The notes below the pieces were generated by a model. The model was not told the origin of the DNA. It did no database searches and saw only the letters and a program-made list of their open reading frames with translations. DNA of 64,000 nucleotides from Flavobacteriales bacterium (GTDB taxonomy: Bacteria > Bacteroidota > Bacteroidia > Flavobacteriales_F > PHOS-HE28). Below, in pieces: positions 15,608 through 25,736 of this stretch (its first letter is position 1; every line of letters begins with the position of its first letter). The position numbers and the translations under genes were made by a program. The stretch spans positions 1,116,001 to 1,180,000 of the forward strand of contig JADJAA010000001.1 in NCBI GenBank assembly GCA_016704485.1, written 5' to 3'.

Positions 15608-17650
15608 ATGGATGTTCTACGCCGTATCCATTCCCTGATTGGTGGCCGTGTGCTATTCCTGATCGGATTTTTAGCATTGTGCGGTGCTTATGAGTATGGC
15701 CGTGTAATGAATCTTCGGCCGCTGCCTATGCACCTCTGGCGGCAGACCGATTGCCTGTCACTTACTTGGAACTACTACGCAGGTGGTGCGTCATTCGCGT
15801 CTCCACAGATCCACGCGCAAATGGCAGATGGTGGCACTAGTGGGTATAGTGCAGGCGAATTCCCGTTGCTGTATTGGAGTGTTGCGCAGATCTGGAAGCT
15901 TACCGGTCAGAGTGAATTCGCCTATCGTTTAGTTGGATTGATCTTGCATTTCTTTGCTGCCTATGCGCTGTTCCTAACGTTGCGGCGTTTGCTGAAGAGC
16001 GACTTTTGGGCGATCGGTATAAGCTTACTTTGGTCCACGTCTCCGGTGATCGCCTATTACACGGTCGGGTTCCTTACTGATGTTCCAGCATTCGACCTGG
16101 CAGTGATCGGTTGGTACTTTTTCGTCCGCTACGCTACCGAACAGAAAAAGCGACACTGGGTCTTCACGCTTGCGTTCTGGGCACTTGCGACGTTGCTGAA
16201 AGTAACCGCAGGCATGAGCCTTGTAGCTGTTCTTGCGATCTATGCGTTTGCAACACTCCGCCCCAAGAGCATGGGCGAATTGAGCACTGTGTTCCCTAAA
16301 TCCAAATTCGGCTGGGGCGTGGTTCTTGTCGCATTGGCAATAATCATGGCGTGGTACGTCCATGCGGAGATCTATAACGAACAACACCAAGGTAAATACA
16401 CATTCAATGGTTTTTGGCCGTTGTGGGAAATGGATGCACAACAGATCGACAATGCGATCCAATATGCACGTGATATTCTGGTGTTCCAACTATTCGATAC
16501 CAGTGTTTGGTTGTTGGTAGGGATAGCGCTGATCGGTCTGGTGAAAGGGCGTAAGCAAGTGCCCGGCGCAGTACTCTTGCTCAATGCGCTCTTGTTGATC
16601 GGCACGGTGATCTATTCGATCCTGTGGTTCCATGCTTTGGATGGACACGATTACTATTTCATTAACCCGCTGATCGCGCTATTGGTACCCGTGGTCTCAT
16701 GGGCATGGTGGCTTCGAAAGTATCATGCGGACCTGTTCAACGCGGCATGGCTTCGGTGGGCAATTCTTGGGCTGCTTTGTTACAATGTGGCGTACGCGGC
16801 CAACAATATGAATATGCGGAGCAATCCGAACTCAGAAATGGACCGAAAGGATCTGTTGCCGCTATACCATTCAGAAGAATTGAAGTATTGGAATTCGCTT
16901 CGGCGCAACTCCTTGCAAGACCTGTTGACGATCACTCCCTATCTGCGCAGCTTGGGTATTGCCCCTGGCGACCAAGTGGTGTGTATTGATGATCCAACCA
17001 TTAATGCCTCTCTGTATTTCATGGGACAGCCAGGAAGAACGGGTTATGGTTGTGGCCCCGATCGTGCTGTTAGTATTTCAGAGTATGCTGGGCGTGGAGC
17101 CAAGTATTTGGTGATCACGGAGCAGGGCACGCGTAATGATCCAGCAATGCAGATACTCTATGGCCACCCCCTCGGTGTTTACGGCGAAACGTACATCTAC
17201 GACCTGCGCGACTTGGATCGCGCATTCAAAGCAGAGACCATCTACCAACAGATAAGTGGCACAGGAATTCCGCTACCGCACCGCACCAATGCAATGCCAT
17301 GCGCCAAGGGTGCCAACTGGTGTTTCGGGGGCGAGCAATATCCGTTGGAGATCGATGGTTTACCGATCAATACGCTGCCCGGTGCCACACATACGGAAGT
17401 GGTGGTGCGCGGAACGATCCATTGGGAACAAGGCTATACCGATGGAGGTGAATTGATCCTTTCCGAAGATGATGCGGAACAGCAGATCACCTTGTTACCA
17501 CGCTCGTTGGGAGAAGGTCCATTCGAACATAGGTACAGTGTACTGACCCACCAACAGCCAACGCGCAACAAGTTGTTCTTCTCGAACGGCTCAGGAAATG
17601 GGTTTGAACTGGAAGGATTTGAGATCAGCGTTAAACAGTATTTTGAGTAG
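15608..17650 (+). CDS. GT39-like membrane glycosyltransferase with C-terminal beta domain
   Basis: A 680-residue multi-pass protein of the ArnT/PMT type. The first outer loop has MHLWRQTDCLSLTWNYY, then SAGEFPLLYWSVAQIW and FAYRLVGLILHFFAAYALF, as in GT39-type enzymes that take sugars from polyprenyl phosphate. Around ten hydrophobic segments occupy residues 15-410. A soluble C-terminal part ends in a beta-rich stretch (NKLFFSNGSGNGFELEGFEI) similar to the ends of the neighbouring genes. ATG 15608 is preferred over the TTG at 15602. Confidence 0.8.
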   Translation: MDVLRRIHSLIGGRVLFLIGFLALCGAYEYGRVMNLRPLPMHLWRQTDCLSLTWNYYAGGASFASPQIHAQMADGGTSGYSAGEFPLLYWSVAQIWKLTGQSEFAYRLVGLILHFFAAYALFLTLRRLLKSDFWAIGISLLWSTSPVIAYYTVGFLTDVPAFDLAVIGWYFFVRYATEQKKRHWVFTLAFWALATLLKVTAGMSLVAVLAIYAFATLRPKSMGELSTVFPKSKFGWGVVLVALAIIMAWYVHAEIYNEQHQGKYTFNGFWPLWEMDAQQIDNAIQYARDILVFQLFDTSVWLLVGIALIGLVKGRKQVPGAVLLLNALLLIGTVIYSILWFHALDGHDYYFINPLIALLVPVVSWAWWLRKYHADLFNAAWLRWAILGLLCYNVAYAANNMNMRSNPNSEMDRKDLLPLYHSEELKYWNSLRRNSLQDLLTITPYLRSLGIAPGDQVVCIDDPTINASLYFMGQPGRTGYGCGPDRAVSISEYAGRGAKYLVITEQGTRNDPAMQILYGHPLGVYGETYIYDLRDLDRAFKAETIYQQISGTGIPLPHRTNAMPCAKGANWCFGGEQYPLEIDGLPINTLPGATHTEVVVRGTIHWEQGYTDGGELILSEDDAEQQITLLPRSLGEGPFEHRYSVLTHQQPTRNKLFFSNGSGNGFELEGFEISVKQYFE

Positions 17651-17977
17651 GTGCCGGCATTCCGCAGCAAGAATGAACTGATCAGGTTTGATTCGAATGA
17701 GCAGTTCGCATTCGGGCGAACTATTCACATGTAATGCTAAGCGACTTGGATCGGACCCCTCTGGATGTCAGCTATGCAAACCTTTATGGTGCGCAAGATA
17801 TTAGTTGACCTGTCCTTAGCTCTAGGATAGACCTTTCGCGCTGGATCTCCAGCCAAATGGGGTCAGTAATGGGTACACTGGTCTGTTGTTCGAGCGGGTG
17901 CGAAAGGGGGTCTTTGTCCTGTGTGAGAGGGATCCAATATTATCGGTATTAAAAGAAATGGTCATCTTTCGATCCGG
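17651..17977. other. Intergenic region, 327 bp
   Basis: No convincing gene. A small hairpin, gttcgc-N6-gcgaac, lies at 17704-17721 without a T-run, possibly ending the scoA-scoB-membrane transcript. No clear TTTG/TAnnTTTG promoter was recognised in front of the next gene. Confidence 0.5.
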
Positions 17978-18739
17978 TTGTCGAAATTTACAGCCCCCAA
18001 CATAGACGCTTTGCTGCCGATACGCACACTTTCCCTCATCATTCCCGCCTACAACGAGGAACGCACGATCCATTTTATTTTGGATAAAGTGCGCGACGTT
18101 GTGTTGATCAACGACATCGCCAAGGAGGTGATCATTGTGAACGATGGGTCTACGGATGGCACCGTGGAAGCCGTGAAGCGGTACATGGAAGCGAACCCGG
18201 TAATGGGAATCCGCTTGATCGAGCAACCGAAGAACATGGGCAAAGGAGCTGCGATACATCGCGGTATCTTGGAATCCACAGGTGAATACCTGTTGGTGCA
18301 GGACGCCGATCTGGAATATGATCCCCGCGAATACAACGATCTTCTGAGACCAGTGCTGGAGGGCTTTGCCGATGTGGTCTATGGATCTCGGTTCATTGGG
18401 CATCACCCGCACAGGATCCTGTTCTTCTGGCACAGCATCGGCAACAAGTTCCTCACCCAACTTTCCAATGCGTTCAACAACCTGAACCTAACGGATATGG
18501 AGACGTGCTATAAACTGATCCGTAGCGATATTGCCAAAGGGTTGGTCCTGCGCGAAAGACGATTCGGGTTTGAACCCGAAGTGACCGCGAAACTTGCACG
18601 TGTGAAGGGTGCTCGGATCTATGAGGTCGGCATCAGTTATTATGGACGCACATACGCAGAAGGAAAAAAGATCGGTTGGAAAGATGGATTCCGGGCTATC
18701 TGGTGCATTGTGAAATATGGCATCAGTGCGCGCGCATAA
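17978..18739 (+). CDS. GT2 glycosyltransferase, DPM1-like polyprenyl-phosphate glycosyltransferase
   Basis: A 253-residue soluble GT-A enzyme. Motifs are SLIIPAYNEERTIHFIL, VIIVNDGSTDGT, QDADLEYDP (the DxD metal site) and RRFGFEPEVTAKLAR. It has no C-terminal membrane segments, unlike DPMS proteins with anchors. Such enzymes load a sugar onto polyprenyl phosphate on the cytoplasmic side, which fits a role as donor supplier to the GT-C proteins around it. The start is TTG at 17978; the nearest upstream ATG (17958) is out of frame. It overlaps the next gene by 23 bases. Confidence 0.88.
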   Translation: MSKFTAPNIDALLPIRTLSLIIPAYNEERTIHFILDKVRDVVLINDIAKEVIIVNDGSTDGTVEAVKRYMEANPVMGIRLIEQPKNMGKGAAIHRGILESTGEYLLVQDADLEYDPREYNDLLRPVLEGFADVVYGSRFIGHHPHRILFFWHSIGNKFLTQLSNAFNNLNLTDMETCYKLIRSDIAKGLVLRERRFGFEPEVTAKLARVKGARIYEVGISYYGRTYAEGKKIGWKDGFRAIWCIVKYGISARA

Positions 18740-20636
18740 TCCGACCCGAGCGGACCGTACGAAGGTGGAGTGGTTCGCTGGGGCACTTGTCGTGCTCCTT
18801 GGCGTTGTGTTGCTTGCGTACCGGGCCGTTTCGGATGGCATTGCTGAAAAGGGCGATGGCATTCAGCACTACATGATAGCGCGCTATTCGTGGTTGCACC
18901 CGCGATTGTTCGTGGAGCATTGGGGCAAGCCTTTGTTCACGCTCCTGGCTTCTCCGTTCGCACAATTGGGCTATGCCGGCATGGCGTGCTTCAATGCTTT
19001 GGTAGCGATCCTTACCGGGTTCTTTGCGATCCGTGTGCTCCGCAGAGCAGGTGGAATTGCGCAGCTAACATTCCCGTTATTGGTCATGCTTTCTCCCCAG
19101 TATGCGCAGTTGGTGGTCAATGGAATGACGGAGGTATTGTTCGGGCTGCTTACGGTCCTTACGGTTTATCTGTTGTTCGAGAAACGCTATGTGCTTGCTG
19201 CGTTGATGGTGTCGTTCACTCCGTTCTCCAGACCGGAATATGCTTTGTTCCTGCCCATGGTGGCACTGTGGATCGTTTGGTGCAAACAGTGGAAAGCATT
19301 GCCATGGCTTGGAGTAGGTTTTGTCGTCTACGGATTCGTTGGCGGGTTGCTTATTGGCGATCCGCTGTGGTATTGGTACGGCGATCCATATCATGTGGAT
19401 AATGACACCTACGGCTCTGGTGATCTTTTCCATTTCGTGGATCACGCGCGGCAGATCTTCGGTCAACCGTTGCTGGTGCTCGGGCTCTTGGCTTGCGCTA
19501 TTTGGCCGGTACTCTATTGGCGATCGAAAGAGCTCCGCAACACACTGCTCTTGCTAGCTGCTGTTTGCGCGGTTCCTGTTTTTGCAACACTGGGTCTGCA
19601 TTCGTTGATCTGGTGGAAAGGAACATTCGGTTCCGCAGGGCTCTGGCGCGTTGTTGCTACCGTAGTACCGATCGCCGCATTGTTCACAGGATATGTTCTG
19701 ATCAGCGCAGCAGCGATCCTTCTTCCCGGACAACGGTTACAGGCTGCGCTAGGTGCGGTGGTCGTAGTTGCACTTGCTGGCTGGGGTTGGTCGGATCTGC
19801 ATTCGGAGACCGAGCTGCCGTTCCATGCGAATGAAGAACAATGGATGTTGGATGAGGCCGGAGACAGTGTCAAGCGCTTGCGAAAGGAGGGTATGCGCGT
19901 ACACTCAACGCATCCGTTTATCGCCTTTCGTGCAGGGCTGGATCAGTTCGATACACTCCAGTACATTGCGCAATACGGCTTTCCGACACCGATACAACGC
20001 GGCTGGAATACACGGCCCGGCGACCTCATGGTCTGGGAAAGTAAATACGGCCCAAATGAAAGTTATATTCCGATCGACTCCTTGTTGGCCGATGAACAGT
20101 TCGCTCTGCGAAAGGTGGTATGCTCCAATAACAGTTACCGAGCGATCGGGCAACAACCACAGGAAGTGATGGTGTTCTCAATGAACAGTGCGAAGCGTTC
20201 CATTGTTACGGATACACTGTGGGGGAGGGGAATGCAAGCGCAAGAACTCGCACCGCGGATCGATAGTACAACGTGTGCGGACAACACCGTTCATGAAGTT
20301 TGTTTATTACCCAACCTCTATCCGTACGAACTGCGTGGTCTACAGGTGCCAGAGCAAGACGTGCTTTTTGACATGATCAATGTGCAAATGGATGTAAGTT
20401 GGGTTGATAACAACGGTGGATCACCTGCTTTGGTTCTTTCGCAAGAGATGCCCGGCGGCTTTGATCGCTTCGAGCCACTGCCTCTGCCGCAAGGCAAGTT
20501 CAACATCACATTCCGAATGCCTCCACAATGCGGTGCTCTGCCTGCGGTCCTGTACCTCTACAACGAGGGGCTCACGACCATTACCGTTAAGGACATTCTG
20601 GTTACGCGCGACCGATGGTCCCAACAGCTACAGTGA
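18717..20636 (+). CDS. GT-C-like membrane glycosyltransferase with C-terminal beta domain
   Basis: A 639-residue protein. Early motifs GDGIQHYMIARYSWLHP and KPLFTLLASPFAQLG, then TPFSRPEYALFLPMVALW, resemble GT-C/ArnT-like enzymes in which an Asp in the first loop is catalytic. Hydrophobic segments cover residues 20-380. The C-terminal soluble region ends with a beta-rich stretch (AVLYLYNEGLTTITVKDILV) like that of the genes at 11322 and 13100. Overlap with the GT2 gene suggests translational coupling and a shared pathway. Confidence 0.75.
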   Translation: MASVRAHNPTRADRTKVEWFAGALVVLLGVVLLAYRAVSDGIAEKGDGIQHYMIARYSWLHPRLFVEHWGKPLFTLLASPFAQLGYAGMACFNALVAILTGFFAIRVLRRAGGIAQLTFPLLVMLSPQYAQLVVNGMTEVLFGLLTVLTVYLLFEKRYVLAALMVSFTPFSRPEYALFLPMVALWIVWCKQWKALPWLGVGFVVYGFVGGLLIGDPLWYWYGDPYHVDNDTYGSGDLFHFVDHARQIFGQPLLVLGLLACAIWPVLYWRSKELRNTLLLLAAVCAVPVFATLGLHSLIWWKGTFGSAGLWRVVATVVPIAALFTGYVLISAAAILLPGQRLQAALGAVVVVALAGWGWSDLHSETELPFHANEEQWMLDEAGDSVKRLRKEGMRVHSTHPFIAFRAGLDQFDTLQYIAQYGFPTPIQRGWNTRPGDLMVWESKYGPNESYIPIDSLLADEQFALRKVVCSNNSYRAIGQQPQEVMVFSMNSAKRSIVTDTLWGRGMQAQELAPRIDSTTCADNTVHEVCLLPNLYPYELRGLQVPEQDVLFDMINVQMDVSWVDNNGGSPALVLSQEMPGGFDRFEPLPLPQGKFNITFRMPPQCGALPAVLYLYNEGLTTITVKDILVTRDRWSQQLQ

Positions 20637-20642
20637 TCAGTG

Positions 20643-22121
20643 ATGTTCGGTAAACCCAAGATCCATTTAGCGGCGGTCAGTAGCTTTCATGTGTTACTGT
20701 TGGCGTTCTTGGTGGTTGGTTGCACGGGTTGTGGACGAAGGTCGTTGGATGGTGCAGTTGAAATGCGCGATGGCCAATTCGTGGTTCGCGAAAAGCCGTT
20801 CTATCCGATGGCCCTTAATTATATTTTGGCCATCCATGTACGCGGTGATTCGATCTGGGCCGGACCAAGCAAGGATTATGCACGGGTGGACCCGAACGAA
20901 GAACCTTCGCGCGCTGCTATGCATACGTCATTTCGTGCTGATATGGAACTGATCCATGAAGCAGGGTTCAATACCGTGCGGTTGGTCGGGATCGGGGAAC
21001 TGTTGCGCGACCGTAAGGGCTATTTCATGAAGGCGTTCACGATAAACGATGTGGACACCATTATTGAAGTGCTTCCTGATGATGAGCGGTTCCTGAATGA
21101 ACTGGATACCGTTATGCGCATCGTACGCGAGGCCGGCCTGCGCTCGATCTTCCTTACTACGGTGCATGCCGATGTTCCAGAAACCGAAGACCTCTTTGTT
21201 TCCATCGCAGAACGCATCACAAAGGACTCTGCGCTCATGGCCTTTGATATGTTCAACGAGCCGTTATACTTCGATAAATCGGAACGACCGAAACAGGAAG
21301 CGATCGCAATTGCAGCGCATTGGCGAGATCTGGTTCGCGAACATGCGCCATACCAATTCTACACGGTAGGCCTTACCGGGATCCGGGAAACATTCGAGTT
21401 CGACCCCAATCTATTGAACGTGGATTTCATCAGCTTCCACCCGTACGAATACGAGCCTGATCAGGTGCGCAATGAACTTACGTGGTATCATCGCAATGTG
21501 GATGTGCCTTGGATCATTGGCGAAACAGCTATCCCAGCGGATAACGACTCCGTGCCTTATGAAGCACAACTTACATTCGCGGAAAAGGTGTTGCAACAAA
21601 GTCGTGCGTGCGGCGCCGAAGGGTTTTCCTGGTGGCAATACAAAGACGTAGTGTGGAATGAATTCCATCCTAGTTTCATGGGCGTATTGAATAGAGAAGG
21701 GATCACACGAACGGCAAGTGGGCTCACGGTAAAGGGCACACCCAAACCGGTCATGCGCGTCCTAGTGGAATTCGATCCGAACACGGACCCAGGGCCATGT
21801 GATTGTTTACCGAATTACCTGAACTATTCGGAAGGAACCGTATCTGCAATTACCGGGCGGTTGGTGGATGAACACGGTGAACCGATCAACGAAGGAGTAG
21901 TGCTTGGTTGGAATGAACATTGGTCTGCCAGCTACCACACCACATCCGGACCTGATGGAAGATTCCAACTACGCGGAACGTTCTATCTCCACCACTGGAT
22001 GGCCAGTGCTACCTACCACAAAATGGATCGAGGCGATGCGTTTCCCATTGCAATGAACAGGGGCGCAGATGGCATCCCGGCTTATGAGTTGGGGGACATT
22101 GTGCTGGAGGGTTTGGACTGA
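20643..22121 (+). CDS. GH5-like glycoside hydrolase lipoprotein
   Basis: A 492-residue predicted lipoprotein; the signal peptide ends LVVGC. The catalytic domain is a TIM barrel of the cellulase/mannanase clan. It contains FNTVRLVGIGE, the acid/base Glu in FDMFNEPLYF, SFHPYEYEPD, and the nucleophile Glu in WIIGETAIP. A C-terminal domain (VSAITGRLVDEHGEPINEGV) is of the carboxypeptidase-regulatory beta-sandwich type. ATG 20643 is chosen over the GTG at 20640. It is the only hydrolase in the island, beginning just after a GT-C gene, and may trim the glycan the island makes. The substrate is not predictable. Confidence 0.82.
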   Translation: MFGKPKIHLAAVSSFHVLLLAFLVVGCTGCGRRSLDGAVEMRDGQFVVREKPFYPMALNYILAIHVRGDSIWAGPSKDYARVDPNEEPSRAAMHTSFRADMELIHEAGFNTVRLVGIGELLRDRKGYFMKAFTINDVDTIIEVLPDDERFLNELDTVMRIVREAGLRSIFLTTVHADVPETEDLFVSIAERITKDSALMAFDMFNEPLYFDKSERPKQEAIAIAAHWRDLVREHAPYQFYTVGLTGIRETFEFDPNLLNVDFISFHPYEYEPDQVRNELTWYHRNVDVPWIIGETAIPADNDSVPYEAQLTFAEKVLQQSRACGAEGFSWWQYKDVVWNEFHPSFMGVLNREGITRTASGLTVKGTPKPVMRVLVEFDPNTDPGPCDCLPNYLNYSEGTVSAITGRLVDEHGEPINEGVVLGWNEHWSASYHTTSGPDGRFQLRGTFYLHHWMASATYHKMDRGDAFPIAMNRGADGIPAYELGDIVLEGLD

Positions 22122-22126
22122 TAGTT

Positions 22127-23602
22127 CTATTCACTATCATATAGTCCAATGCGCCGATAGAGAACGGTTCCACAAGTATTGAAGGAGGCGAGAGTGATAT
22201 AATTCTCGAACTCATTCGCATCAATATCAGCAGCGAGGACATAACGATAACCATCCATGTTCGTAATTCCTTCCCGATCCGCTCTTGTCAAAGGAAGGTC
22301 CGTGACCATGCGGTAATAGTTGATAGAAGGCTCAAGCTGCCATGTATTTCCCACCTTGATAGGGTTGCCATTATGTAAGTGTTCTCGCGCATCATTACGA
22401 ACCAGCGTCATAGCCTCATTCGTACAAAGGTCATACTGCCATTCAATACTTTTTTGCGGACCATATTCATATATAAAAACCCCGAACGAGAGTGCGGCGG
22501 CAATGCCGATAAATGACCGGGTCACGATCAATGAGAACCTTCCATGTGCCGTATTCAATGTTTCAAGCAGGATCAATATGAACAGAGGCAACATGAATAG
22601 TGAGAAACGGGATTGCGGGTAGTCAACGTTGAACAATAGATGCTGGACCTCAATGCCTAGCCATGTCAATGCGAGTACCAATGAGGTTGTTTCGAAATGG
22701 ATGCCATTCTCAGGGCTGGGATAATTGCGGATCGAAAGTTTGCGAATAGTTAACACTACGGAAGCAAGTATGATCATGGTGATCGCAATTTGGATCAGCA
22801 ATGTGACGCGAGCAGAAATCACGATCGGATGGAACCAGCTGAAGATCCAAGTCCACATTGTACTGTCGAAGAAATTCGTCCTACCACCGAAGTCCAAGTC
22901 GTTGAATTCAAGCATGCGGATAATGGGCGTGTACATCACCGAAGCGGAGATACAGCCCAACAACAGGCTAAGTATAAAAGAATTGCGCAACGATATTGCA
23001 GGGTCTATCACCTTTGCCCTTCCTAAAAAGATCATATGGGTTAGGATCATGGATACGTAGGTGCCAAGTAGAACGAAATTGCTGAGCGAAGCCAAGAGGC
23101 CCGCAAAATGGAATAGGATAATATGTATTGAAAGAGATTTGGATCCGGCCTTTGAAAGATGATAGATCCCCATCATCAAGAATCCGAAGGATAATCCATA
23201 TCCTCGAGCAATGGAGAACATTTCCATCAAGAACGAATTCGAGTTCATTAGAAGGAAACCAGGAATTGCGATCAAAATTGGTAATCGGCGAAACAATAAA
23301 ATGCAATAGATAAAAAAAAGAAGGAGTGCCAATAGGTTTGGAATGCGTAGCGAAAATTCGCTATTACCGAACACTTCCTCAGACCATTTCATGCCCAAAG
23401 AGTTCAGGATATGATTGTTGGTGAATGGCTCCTTGTATAAGAGAATGTCAATGACAGAGTCGCGAGGATAATACATGAACGAATAGCACTCGTCATGTGT
23501 GAATGAGGTGTTCCATGCACGGTAGCTCACGAAGGCGAACATGACGATAGCGAACAGTGTCATCCACACGGTACTGCGAACACCGAGAATTGTGGTTGTC
23601 AT
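22127..23602 (-). CDS. GT-C-like multi-pass membrane protein (paralog 3)
   Basis: A 491-residue relative of the genes at 11322 and 13100, sharing FTHDECYSFMYY, NNHILNSLGMKW, LRIPNLLALLLFF and FSIARGYGLSFGF. Roughly ten hydrophobic segments are followed by a short C-terminal soluble part that lacks the full beta domain of the other two. ATG 23602 is chosen because it overlaps the upstream gene by ATGA; an in-frame extension to 23641 is less likely. It converges on the GH5 gene with a 5-bp gap. It is more AT-rich than its forward-strand paralogs. Confidence 0.75.
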   Translation of the reverse strand: MTTTILGVRSTVWMTLFAIVMFAFVSYRAWNTSFTHDECYSFMYYPRDSVIDILLYKEPFTNNHILNSLGMKWSEEVFGNSEFSLRIPNLLALLLFFIYCILLFRRLPILIAIPGFLLMNSNSFLMEMFSIARGYGLSFGFLMMGIYHLSKAGSKSLSIHIILFHFAGLLASLSNFVLLGTYVSMILTHMIFLGRAKVIDPAISLRNSFILSLLLGCISASVMYTPIIRMLEFNDLDFGGRTNFFDSTMWTWIFSWFHPIVISARVTLLIQIAITMIILASVVLTIRKLSIRNYPSPENGIHFETTSLVLALTWLGIEVQHLLFNVDYPQSRFSLFMLPLFILILLETLNTAHGRFSLIVTRSFIGIAAALSFGVFIYEYGPQKSIEWQYDLCTNEAMTLVRNDAREHLHNGNPIKVGNTWQLEPSINYYRMVTDLPLTRADREGITNMDGYRYVLAADIDANEFENYITLASFNTCGTVLYRRIGLYDSE

Positions 23603-25650
23603 TGGTGTGTGTTGAAAACACGTTCGATCCGGAAACGACATTGTTCGTCCGGGATCGTATCGCGAGCGCTAAGTTCCTTGGTGCTTTTATTGAGTTCAAT
23701 AAAAACACCATTCCCAACTAAGAAGGAGAATGTTCCATCATCGTTTTGAACTTGTCGGAACAAAGCCATGTCCCCAAGTTCGTCCGACCCCGCAATAACG
23801 CTCGAATCACCATATAACCTTACACCTAGAAATTTTCCAGTGTGCGACAAAAAGCAATAACGACCATCCATCAACTGCGATCGAACGAACGTTTCCCTGA
23901 GATCGGCTTCGGGTCTATTCGCCACTACGATTTCATGGTCCAGATCTACGCATACATATTGTCCATTAGAAGCCAAGATCCTGATCGTGTCGGTTCGAAG
24001 AATAGAGCGTCTTAAATTATTTGTACTCGAAATATCCGCCAGGTTGATGCCATTGAAGCGGCACCAGTCGATCAACCTAAGTTCATTCATCTCTTCCCAG
24101 AATTTCATATAATTACCGGGATAGTTACAGGTATATGCGTTTACAACAGGAACGCCCAATTGCTGCCCTGCCAGCATGCTGTTGAGATGTAACTCTATGC
24201 TGCGCACATGGTCTTCTTCGTAAGGCATAACACTGCGTACGGGCATGTAGGCAATGGCCTTCGCCGCACTGTCCCGTTGCAGTTCCATATCCAGAACGAT
24301 CCGGTCGACCATGCCTTGCGCATCGTATTTGTTAAATGAACGAAGCTTGGTCATATCCAATTTATTCTCCAATACTATCAATAGTACTATGGTAAGGCCG
24401 ATCAACATTCGGCTCCATTCCTTTTTACCGAATTGCGCAAAGACCAATACCGTTATTAAAGCGAAGTAAAAGGCCTGTACATGAACGACCCTGTCAATGG
24501 AGCGCATGGCACTGAATCCAGGAAGTGCAAAGATCAAGCTGTACAACGTGAAGTCTCCTATTCGTAAGCAGAAAATGATGCTTAAGAACATTGCAGAACC
24601 TACTATTGCGACCAACTGGGCATTTTGCGCACGTTCACGATACTTCCAGAGCACTACAGGTATCAGCAGTACGGCGATCCAAGGAAGGGCACCCATGAAA
24701 TGGAAATGGCACCACCAGTCGTCGAACGAATAAGCAGCGTGTTCTGAAAGGCTTCTCCATGAAAGTGCTGCGGGGTGCGTAAAGAAGTAGGATGCAGGTC
24801 TTGGGACCGTACTTATAAGCGCATTGAAATCGCGTGGTTCAGCAATTGCGGAAATCTCCAAGTAGGGTTGCATGAGCGGAATTAGCAATAATGCACCACC
24901 AACAATGATCGTAACGAAACCTAGATAAGGCCGCCATGATCGACCACGTTCCTGCCAAGCGCGTTTGAAGTTGAAAAGAACGTACGCCAGTACAAGGAAG
25001 AATAGTCCATAACAGAGCATGAACCCCAAGTAGATACCACAATAGAACTGGTACACGACGGCGATCGCTAATAAGGACACATGCAACAAGCGCCCTGTAT
25101 TCAGCCATTTCCAACAGAGAAGGAACGCAATGGGGATCATGAACTTCGGGAACATTTGCGCATGTTCCATGTGGCCGATCATGTAGATGCCGAATGCGAA
25201 AATGAAGGCACCCCCTGCGGCCAGCAGAGGGCGCTTGGCCCAAGCCCATAATGCTAAAAAACAACAGAGGTAATTCAGCGCGAACAGCGTCAAGATCCAG
25301 AACTGGAAAGCAGATTCTCGATTATATCCTATGCTACGGAAGAGCGAATACAGCGGTGCCGTACCCAAAAGGTTGTCACTGAAGGCGATCACATTCTTAT
25401 AGGGATACATGAACGGCGCATCCCAATAATCATCTATCCGGCCAGTAGCATACGCGTGGTAATGCTCCAGTATGTAATTGTTGAATCGGGCATCCCTAAG
25501 GTCACCCGGAATTCGTTCCCTTTCAGGGCCGAAAGTGGCCAGGGGGAAAGACCATAATCCATAAGCCAGCAAAGCAACGAATGGCACGAATGCGAAAACG
25601 ATGCGCATAAGACCGACCGGCTTGCTTAAGTTGGCCCAGGTGAAATTCAT
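23599..25650 (-). CDS. Large GT-C-like membrane protein with C-terminal fascin-like beta-trefoil
   Basis: A 683-residue protein with many hydrophobic helices over residues 10-410, starting with LSKPVGLMRIVFAFVPFVALL. An outer loop contains DLRDARFNNYILEHYHAYAT and WDAPFMYPYKNVIAFSDN. The last 130 or so residues form a repeated beta pattern: IRILASNGQYVCVD, DGRYCFLSHTGKFLGV and DGTFSFLVGNGVFIELN. This spacing of G-x-[YF] strands is that of fascin/actin-crosslinking beta-trefoils, which often bind sugars or proteins. Fusion to a GT-C-like body is unusual. It overlaps the following gene by ATGA and diverges from the gene at 25737. Confidence 0.72.
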   Translation of the reverse strand: MNFTWANLSKPVGLMRIVFAFVPFVALLAYGLWSFPLATFGPERERIPGDLRDARFNNYILEHYHAYATGRIDDYWDAPFMYPYKNVIAFSDNLLGTAPLYSLFRSIGYNRESAFQFWILTLFALNYLCCFLALWAWAKRPLLAAGGAFIFAFGIYMIGHMEHAQMFPKFMIPIAFLLCWKWLNTGRLLHVSLLAIAVVYQFYCGIYLGFMLCYGLFFLVLAYVLFNFKRAWQERGRSWRPYLGFVTIIVGGALLLIPLMQPYLEISAIAEPRDFNALISTVPRPASYFFTHPAALSWRSLSEHAAYSFDDWWCHFHFMGALPWIAVLLIPVVLWKYRERAQNAQLVAIVGSAMFLSIIFCLRIGDFTLYSLIFALPGFSAMRSIDRVVHVQAFYFALITVLVFAQFGKKEWSRMLIGLTIVLLIVLENKLDMTKLRSFNKYDAQGMVDRIVLDMELQRDSAAKAIAYMPVRSVMPYEEDHVRSIELHLNSMLAGQQLGVPVVNAYTCNYPGNYMKFWEEMNELRLIDWCRFNGINLADISSTNNLRRSILRTDTIRILASNGQYVCVDLDHEIVVANRPEADLRETFVRSQLMDGRYCFLSHTGKFLGVRLYGDSSVIAGSDELGDMALFRQVQNDDGTFSFLVGNGVFIELNKSTKELSARDTIPDEQCRFRIERVFNTHQ

Positions 25651-25736
25651 TCAGTCAACAAGTATACGCCAGTCGTTCGATCAATCGATGATCGACCTCC
25701 TTGTCACAACCAGTCCATAATTTGGGACCCTACAAT

